Shown piece by piece: positions 6,695-11,514 of a DNA stretch of 11,514 nt (within the stretch, counting starts at the first letter, position 1; each line of letters starts with the position of its first letter). Both the position numbers and the translations under genes were made by a program. A model generated the notes under the pieces. The model searched no databases and was not told where the DNA came from. It worked only from the letters and a program-made list of their open reading frames with translations. This DNA is from CAZEFK01 sp964511405 (GTDB lineage Bacteria > Pseudomonadota > Alphaproteobacteria > Elsterales > Elsteraceae), in NCBI GenBank assembly GCA_964511405.1, contig CAZEFK010000222.1:1-11514 (forward strand). Direction: 5' to 3'.

Positions 6695-7705
6695 GTGAGC
6701 ATCGGCTCGGCTTATACCCTGATCGCCGTGACTGGGGCGACCGGATTTGTCGGGTCCGCGGTCGCCCGCCAGGCCCTGGCCGCCGGCGCCCGGGTGCGGG
6801 TGCTGGCGCGGCCGGGCAGCGATCGCCGCAACCTGGCCGGGCTGGATGTCGAGGTCGCCGAGGGCGACCTCGACGACCCGGCCAGCCTGGAGCGGGCGGT
6901 GGCCGGCTGCGACGCCGTCTTCCACGTGGCGGCCGACTACCGGATCTGGGTGCCCGATGCCGATGCCATGTTGCGCACCAATGTCGAGGGCACCCGCGCC
7001 CTGATGCACGCCGCTCAAGCGGCCGGTGTCCGGCGCATCGTCTACACCAGCAGCGTCGCGACGCTGGGCCTGCGCCCCGACGGCCAGCCCGCCGACGAGG
7101 ACACGCCGGTGCGGCTGGACGACATGGTCGGGCCTTACAAGCGGTCGAAGTTCCTGGCCGAGGCGGCGGTCAGTGCCATGGTCGAGCGCGAGGGACTGGC
7201 CGCCGTCATCGTCAACCCGTCGACCCCGATCGGCCCGCGCGACGTCAAGCCGACTCCGACCGGCCGCATCGTGGTCGAGGCGGCCAACGGGCGGATGCCG
7301 GCCTATGTCGACACCGGTCTCAACCTGGTCCATGTCGACGATGTCGCCGCCGGCCACCTGGCGGCGCTCGAACGGGGGCAGGTCGGTCGGCGCTACATCC
7401 TGGGCGGCGAGAACCTGACCCTGGCCGAGATGCTGGCCGCGATCGCCGCCCTGGCGGGCCGGCGGCCGCCGCGGGTCAAGCTCAACCGCCGCCTTCTGTT
7501 CCCGCTGGCCTACGGCGCCGAGGCCTGGGCCCGGCGCACCGGCCGCGACCCCTTCGTCACCGTGGACGGGCTGCGCATGGCGGCCAAGCGCATGTTCTTC
7601 AGCTCGGCGCGCGCCGAGGCCGAGCTCGGATACCGGACGCGGCCGGCGCGCCAGGCGCTCGCCGACGCCCTCGAGTGGTTCCGGGCCGCCGGCCTATGTC
7701 GGTGA
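6695..7705 (+). CDS. hpnA: Hopanoid-associated sugar epimerase-like protein HpnA
   Basis: A 336-residue protein of the extended short-chain dehydrogenase/NAD-dependent epimerase family. The first beta strand leads into VTGATGFVG (residues 12-20), the GxxGxxG dinucleotide-binding loop. YTSSVATLG at 117-125 provides the catalytic Ser/Thr region, and YKRSK at 148-152 is the YxxxK active pair. NPSTPIGPRD and the C-terminal AELGYRTRPARQAL segment are typical of the HpnA subfamily (TIGR03466). Its precise reaction in hopanoid side-chain formation is not settled; a role on a sugar-linked hopanoid is inferred from family and position. The GTG at 6695 gives the complete Rossmann strand and a good ribosome-binding site, whereas GTG 6728 would remove the first strand. 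Its end overlaps hpnB by 10 nt. Confidence 0.92.
   Translation: MSIGSAYTLIAVTGATGFVGSAVARQALAAGARVRVLARPGSDRRNLAGLDVEVAEGDLDDPASLERAVAGCDAVFHVAADYRIWVPDADAMLRTNVEGTRALMHAAQAAGVRRIVYTSSVATLGLRPDGQPADEDTPVRLDDMVGPYKRSKFLAEAAVSAMVEREGLAAVIVNPSTPIGPRDVKPTPTGRIVVEAANGRMPAYVDTGLNLVHVDDVAAGHLAALERGQVGRRYILGGENLTLAEMLAAIAALAGRRPPRVKLNRRLLFPLAYGAEAWARRTGRDPFVTVDGLRMAAKRMFFSSARAEAELGYRTRPARQALADALEWFRAAGLCR
6711..6716 (-). promoter_or_regulatory. Possible -10 element for the PagL-like gene
   Basis: On the - strand this reads TATAAG, one of very few AT-rich hexamers in the area. It lies about 74 nt upstream of the deacylase ATG and inside the first codons of hpnA. I see no convincing -35 at 16-18 nt, so this is a weak candidate. 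Confidence 0.25.
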
Positions 7706-8850
7706 TCGCGGTCCTGGCGCTGGTCGCCGACGTCATCTGGCTGGTGATGCTGGTGGCGCGCGGCGGCTTCTGGCGCGAAGGCGTGCTGCCGCCGGCGCCG
7801 CGGCCGCAATCCTGGCCCGACGTGGTGGCGGTGGTCCCGGCCCGCGACGAGGCCGAAGGCATCGCCGACGCCGTGGAATCGCTGCTGACCCAGGACTATC
7901 CGGGCCGGTTCCGCGTGATCGTGGTCGACGACCACAGCAGCGACGGCACCGCCGACATCGCGCGCGCCGCTGCCGAGCGCCTCGGCGCCGCCGACCGGCT
8001 GACGGTGCTCCCGGGCGCGCCGCTGCCCGCCGGCTGGACCGGCAAGCTGTGGGCGGTGTCGCAGGGAATCGCCGCAGCCGAGGCCTGGGCGCCCGACTAT
8101 CTGCTGCTGACCGATGCCGATATCCGGCATCACCCGACCAACCTCGCCGAGCTCGCGGCCCGTGCCGCGGCCGAGACCCGCGACTTGGTCTCGCTGATGG
8201 TGCGACTGCGCTGCGACAGCCCGGCCGAGCGCGCCCTGGTGCCGGCCTTCGTGCTGTTCTTCGCCATGCTCTATCCGTTCGCCTGGGTGCGCGACCCCCG
8301 GCGCCGGACCGCCGCCGCCGCCGGCGGCTGCATGCTGGTGCGCCGCCAGGCACTGGCCGCGGCCGGCGGCATCGCCGCCATCCGCGCGCGGCTGATCGAC
8401 GACGTGTCGCTGGGGCAGGCCCTGAAGGCGCGCGGTCGGATCTGGCTGGGCCTGTCGCAGGCGACCGTCAGCTTGCGCCGCTATCCCCGATTCGCCGACG
8501 TCTGGGCCATGGTCTCGCGCTGCGCCTATGCCCAGCTCGGGTTCTCGCCCTGGCTGCTGGCCGGCACGATCCTGGGGCTGAGCGTGACCTTCCTGGCCGC
8601 ACCCGTCGCGGCGGTGACCGGGGCGCTTGCCGGCGATGGCGCAGCGGCCACGGCCGGCGGACTGGCCTGGGCGATGATGGCGCTGGCCTTTGTGCCGATA
8701 TTGAGGCTTTATGCGCGGCCCATCTGGTGGGCGCCGGCGCTGCCGGCGGTCGCCGTCATCTATTCCGCGGCGACCTTGGGCTCCGCCTGGGCGCATCACC
8801 GCGGCCGCGGCGGCGCCTGGAAGGGGCGAACCCACCAGCCTGCCGCATGA
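7696..8850 (+). CDS. hpnB: Hopanoid-associated glycosyltransferase HpnB (GT2)
   Basis: A 384-residue membrane-bound glycosyltransferase family 2 protein. A membrane helix at residues 4-22 is followed by the GT-A domain: VVAVVPARDEAEG (43-55, nucleotide-sugar entry), VIVVDDHSSDGT (74-85), LLTDADI with the DxD metal motif at 140-142, GGCMLVRR (210-217) and LIDDVSLGQ (233-241), the likely catalytic-base region. Hydrophobic segments at about 287-310, 320-337 and 345-365 anchor the C-terminus. The layout and the partner hpnA match HpnB (TIGR03469), thought to act in hopanoid head-group or side-chain work, though its substrate is not firmly known. The ATG at 7696 overlaps the last 10 nt of hpnA in another frame, so coupled translation is likely. 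No strong Shine-Dalgarno is seen. Confidence 0.92.
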   Translation: MSVIAVLALVADVIWLVMLVARGGFWREGVLPPAPRPQSWPDVVAVVPARDEAEGIADAVESLLTQDYPGRFRVIVVDDHSSDGTADIARAAAERLGAADRLTVLPGAPLPAGWTGKLWAVSQGIAAAEAWAPDYLLLTDADIRHHPTNLAELAARAAAETRDLVSLMVRLRCDSPAERALVPAFVLFFAMLYPFAWVRDPRRRTAAAAGGCMLVRRQALAAAGGIAAIRARLIDDVSLGQALKARGRIWLGLSQATVSLRRYPRFADVWAMVSRCAYAQLGFSPWLLAGTILGLSVTFLAAPVAAVTGALAGDGAAATAGGLAWAMMALAFVPILRLYARPIWWAPALPAVAVIYSAATLGSAWAHHRGRGGAWKGRTHQPAA

Positions 8851-8854
8851 CCGC

Positions 8855-8872
8855 CGGTGGAATCGACCACCG
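8855..8872 (+). terminator. Small hairpin just after hpnB
   Basis: CGGTGG (8855-8860) and CCACCG (8867-8872) form a 6-bp stem with a 6-nt loop, starting 4 nt after the hpnB stop. There is no T-run. It is short enough to be chance; if real it may weaken read-through toward shc. Confidence 0.3.
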
Positions 8873-8887
8873 CGCCCGGAACCAGAC

Positions 8888-8950
8888 ATGATCCAGAGCG
8901 TATTTCCTTGATTGCCAGGATGTTGTAAGACGCGTCAATTATCCGGCATG
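8888..8950 (+). promoter_or_regulatory. AT-richer stretch upstream of shc (possible promoter region)
   Basis: The 170-nt gap between hpnB and shc (8851-9020) contains this locally AT-rich patch, which stands out from the rest of the window. A TTGCCA (8912-8917) is followed 19 nt later by AATTAT (8937-8942), a poor but possible -35/-10 pair. A seven-codon reading frame (ATG 8888 to TGA 8911) lies in it. The patch suggests that shc can be transcribed on its own; the exact site is not resolved. The remainder of the gap shows nothing clear. Confidence 0.3.
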
Positions 8951-9020
8951 TCTGTCGCACCTTGCGGCGATGCTGGCGACCAACTGGTGGGTCTACCACT
9001 GTAGGTGCTGCGGTCCGACC

Positions 9021-10985
9021 ATGACTGACTTGAACGATGCGCTGCCCGCTCCGGCGGGGGGCGGCCCGCTGCTGGCGCGCACCGAGGCCGCGCTCAAGAG
9101 TGCCGTCGACCGGCTGCTGGGCGCCCAGCAGGCGGACGGCCACTGGGTCTATGTGCTTGAGGCCGACGCCACCATCGCGTCCGAGTACATCCTGCTGCGC
9201 CACTTCCTGGGCGAGATCGAGGGCGAGGCGTTTCGGGCCGATCAGACCATGCTGACCGGCTACATCCGCGGCCTGCAGGCCGAGCATGGCGGCTGGCCGC
9301 TGTTCTTCGGCGGCGCCTTCGACATGAGCGCCAGCGTCAAGGCCTATTTCGCCCTCAAATGCGCCGGCGATTCGCCCGACGCACCGCACATGACGCGGGC
9401 CCGCCAGGCGATCCTGGCGCATGGCGGTGCTGCCCGCTCTAATGTGTTCACGCGCATCCAGCTGGCGCTGTTCGGGGCGGTGCCCTGGCGCGCGGTCCCG
9501 ACCATGCCGGTCGAGATCATGCTGCTGCCGCGCTGGTTCCCGTTCCACTTGAGCAAGGTGTCGTACTGGTCGCGCACCGTCCTGGTGCCGCTGCTGATCC
9601 TGATGACGCTGAAGCCGCAGGCGCGCAATCCGACCGGCACCGGCATCGCCGAGCTGTTCGCGACGCCGCCCGAGCACGAGCGCGACTGGCACTCGAACCC
9701 CAACAGCTCGGCCCTGGTGCCGATCTTCCGCGCCATCGACGCGGTGCTGCGCGCGGCCGAGCCGCTGATGCCCAAGGCGCCGCGCCGGCGCGCCATCGAC
9801 AAGGCGCTGGCCTTCATCGAGGAGCGCCTGAACGGCCAGGATGGCCTGGGCGCGATCTACCCGGCCATGGCCAATGCGGTGATGGCCTATGACGCGCTGG
9901 GCCTGCCCCCGGACGACCCGCGTGTCGCGACCGCGCGCGCCGCGGTCGCGGCCCTGATCACGCGCGGCCCGGACAAGCAGCTGGTGCAGCCCTGCGTATC
10001 GCCGATCTGGGACACCGCGCTCGCCTGCCATGCGTTGCTGGAAGCCGGCGGGCCCAAGGCCGCGCTGCACGCCGCCGGCGACTGGCTGCGCGACCGCCAG
10101 GTCCTGGATGTGGTCGGCGACTGGGCCGAGCAGCGCCCCGGCGTGCGCCCGGGCGGCTGGCCGTTCCAGTACGCCAATCCGCATTATCCCGACCTCGACG
10201 ACACCGCGGTCGTGGTCATGGCGCTCGACCGCCTGGATCCCCAGCGCTACCGCGAGGCCATCGAGCGCGGCGCGGAATGGGTGCTGGGGCTCCAGAGCAA
10301 GAATGGCGGCTGGGGCGCCTTCGACGCCGACAACACCCACGAATATCTGAACCACATCCCCTTTGCCGACCATGGCGCGCTGCTCGATCAGCCGAGTTCG
10401 GACGTGACCGGCCGCTGCCTCGGCATGCTGGCCCAGCTCGGCTACAAGAAGGACCATCCCGCGGTGGTCAAGGCGCTGGACTTCCTGCGCCGTGAGCAGG
10501 AGGCCGACGGCTCGTGGTTCGGCCGCTGGGGCACCAACTACGTCTACGGCACCTGGTCGGTGCTGTCGGCCTACAACGCGATCGGCGTCGACATGGACGG
10601 TCCCGACGTGCGCAAAGCGGTCGACTGGCTGGTCGGCTGCCAGCGCGAGGATGGCGGCTGGGGCGAATCCTGCTCGACCTACTGGCGCGAGCACCGCGGC
10701 GAGACCGTGCCGGAGAGTTCGGCCTCGCAGACCGCCTGGGCGGTGCTGGCGCTGATGGCCGCCGGCGAGGTCGACCATCCGGCGGTCGAGCGTGGCATCG
10801 CCTACCTGACCCGGACGCAGAAGGACGACGGCTCGTGGGACGAGCGCTATTATAATGCGGTCGGCTTCCCGCGCGTGTTCTACCTGCACTACCACGGCTA
10901 CCGGGCCTATTTCCCGATGTGGTCGATCGCCCGCTACCGGAACCTGAAGTCCGGCAACAGCGCGCGGGTCATGCACGGGCTGTAG
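9021..10985 (+). CDS. shc: Squalene-hopene cyclase
   Basis: A 654-residue monotopic membrane enzyme that cyclises squalene to hopene (and diplopterol), the committed step of hopanoid synthesis; also named hpnF. The catalytic DxDD motif is intact as DLDDTA at residues 391-396, and SPIWDTAL lies at 327-334. Several QW repeats are visible: QQADGHW (36-42), QAEHGGW (86-92), QSKNGGW (425-431), QEADGSW (493-499), QREDGGW (541-547) and QKDDGSW (600-606). The C-terminus has FPRVFYLHYHGYRAYFP (616-632), the usual end-of-barrel segment. Length fits bacterial Shc proteins (about 630-660). I chose ATG 9021 because the family-like N-terminus begins there; an in-frame ATG at 8970 would add 17 odd Trp/Cys-rich residues. 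The Shine-Dalgarno is weak for both. hpnG follows after 30 nt. Confidence 0.96.
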   Translation: MTDLNDALPAPAGGGPLLARTEAALKSAVDRLLGAQQADGHWVYVLEADATIASEYILLRHFLGEIEGEAFRADQTMLTGYIRGLQAEHGGWPLFFGGAFDMSASVKAYFALKCAGDSPDAPHMTRARQAILAHGGAARSNVFTRIQLALFGAVPWRAVPTMPVEIMLLPRWFPFHLSKVSYWSRTVLVPLLILMTLKPQARNPTGTGIAELFATPPEHERDWHSNPNSSALVPIFRAIDAVLRAAEPLMPKAPRRRAIDKALAFIEERLNGQDGLGAIYPAMANAVMAYDALGLPPDDPRVATARAAVAALITRGPDKQLVQPCVSPIWDTALACHALLEAGGPKAALHAAGDWLRDRQVLDVVGDWAEQRPGVRPGGWPFQYANPHYPDLDDTAVVVMALDRLDPQRYREAIERGAEWVLGLQSKNGGWGAFDADNTHEYLNHIPFADHGALLDQPSSDVTGRCLGMLAQLGYKKDHPAVVKALDFLRREQEADGSWFGRWGTNYVYGTWSVLSAYNAIGVDMDGPDVRKAVDWLVGCQREDGGWGESCSTYWREHRGETVPESSASQTAWAVLALMAAGEVDHPAVERGIAYLTRTQKDDGSWDERYYNAVGFPRVFYLHYHGYRAYFPMWSIARYRNLKSGNSARVMHGL

Positions 10986-11015
10986 GCGGAACGCCGGCAC
11001 CAACGCCCAGCGCCG

Positions 11016-11514
11016 ATGCGCCTCGGCATCCTGACCGGCCTGCGGTTCGAAGCCCGGATTGCGGCCAGGATCGGGGGCATGGTCGGCTGCTCGGCCGGGC
11101 GGCCCGAGCGCGCGACCGCCGAGGCGGATCGCCTGATCGCTTCAGGCTGCACCCATCTGTTGAGCTTCGGCATTGCGGGCGGCGTCGCGCCGGACCTGGC
11201 CTCGGGCGTCGTCCTGATCGCGACGGCGGTGGACCCGCCGTCATCCGGGCCGGCGATCCCGGCCGACCCGGATTTTGCCGACCTGCTGGCGCGCTTGCTG
11301 CCGGCGGCGCAGCCGGCCCGGCTCGCCGGCGCCGAGACTCCGGCCGCGACCCCGGCCGCCAAGGCGGCGCTTCGGCCGGCGCGGGCCGTCGATCTCGAAA
11401 CTCACCGGCTGGCCCTCGCCGCCCAGGCCGCGGGCTGCGCCTGGGGGGCGGTGCGGGTGGTCGCCGACGACGCCGCGACGACCCTGCCGCCGGCCGCCCT
11501 GGCGCCGCTCGACG
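11016..11514 (+). CDS. hpnG: Hopanoid-associated nucleosidase/phosphorylase HpnG, 5' part
   Basis: The gene starts at ATG 11016 and runs off the right edge after 166 codons, so the C-terminus is missing. It resembles the purine nucleoside phosphorylase-like HpnG group (TIGR03468): LLSFGIAGGVAPDLASG at about residues 48-64, VDLETH at about 124-129 (the usual place of the nucleoside-binding VDMExH-like motif) and VRVVADDAATTLPPAA near the end. HpnG removes adenine from adenosylhopane to give ribosylhopane or its phosphate, a step toward bacteriohopanetetrol. Position directly after shc fits. The first 80 residues are rather Ala/Gly/Arg-rich but contiguous with no frame break. Confidence is high for the family, though the C-terminal part cannot be inspected. 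Confidence 0.87.
   Translation, partial: MRLGILTGLRFEARIAARIGGMVGCSAGRPERATAEADRLIASGCTHLLSFGIAGGVAPDLASGVVLIATAVDPPSSGPAIPADPDFADLLARLLPAAQPARLAGAETPAATPAAKAALRPARAVDLETHRLALAAQAAGCAWGAVRVVADDAATTLPPAALAPLD

Noticed and set aside
6547..7695. In-frame upstream extension of hpnB through hpnA
   Set aside because: The translation is Arg/Gly/Pro-rich and out of frame with the clear HpnA protein; the HpnB family N-terminus starts at ATG 7696.
8888..8911. Seven-codon frame as a possible leader peptide before shc
   Set aside because: Too short, no ribosome-binding site of note and no attenuator-like pairing beside it; probably chance.
8796..11003. 735-codon open frame on the - strand opposite shc
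   Set aside because: It exactly shadows the cyclase, has the His/Arg/Gly/Ala-rich composition of a GC-rich antisense frame, and shows no recognisable domain. Shc on the + strand is certain.
1..11514. tRNA/rRNA genes, insertion sequences, CRISPR arrays, attachment sites
   Set aside because: None was seen: no repeat-spacer pattern, no transposase-like protein and no terminal inverted repeats.

Overview
The window comes from a very GC-rich bacterial genome. Nearly every position is coding, and long spurious antisense open frames are everywhere. The gene set (hopanoid genes hpnA, hpnB, shc/hpnF, hpnG and hpnN, plus a PagL-like outer-membrane deacylase) points to a Gram-negative hopanoid producer. 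It is most likely an alphaproteobacterium of the Rhodospirillales/Azospirillum type, but the order is inferred from style and gene content, not proven.

Left part (about 1-1218, + strand): the 3' end of a MurG-like (COG4671-type) glycosyltransferase overlaps by ATGA a NodB-like polysaccharide deacetylase-fold protein. A strong hairpin follows (1221-1253). Middle part (1298-5880, + strand): a tight run of copC (periplasmic copper-binding protein), copD (membrane protein with an extra histidine-rich C-terminal membrane domain) and hpnN (RND-family hopanoid transporter), with gaps of only 8 and 3 nt. A large hairpin (5898-5929) sits in the 64-nt convergent gap that follows. On the - strand, 5945-6637 encodes a PagL-like lipid A deacylase / acyloxyacyl hydrolase, divergent from hpnA.

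Right part (6695-11514, + strand): hpnA (sugar epimerase-like) and hpnB (glycosyltransferase 2) overlap by 10 nt. After a 170-nt, locally AT-richer gap come shc/hpnF (squalene-hopene cyclase with an intact DxDD motif) and hpnG (adenosylhopane nucleosidase/phosphorylase), which is cut by the window end. The squalene-forming genes hpnC, hpnD and hpnE, often found between hpnB and shc in other bacteria, are not here.

Together the genes make the hopene skeleton (Shc), process the C35 side chain (HpnG, probably HpnA and HpnB) and move hopanoids to the outer membrane (HpnN). The PagL-like enzyme would remodel lipid A in that same membrane. Copper genes directly joined to hpnN are the least expected part of the layout. 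No RNA genes, mobile elements or CRISPR arrays were seen, and no gene-free stretch exceeds 300 bases (the longest is 8851-9020).
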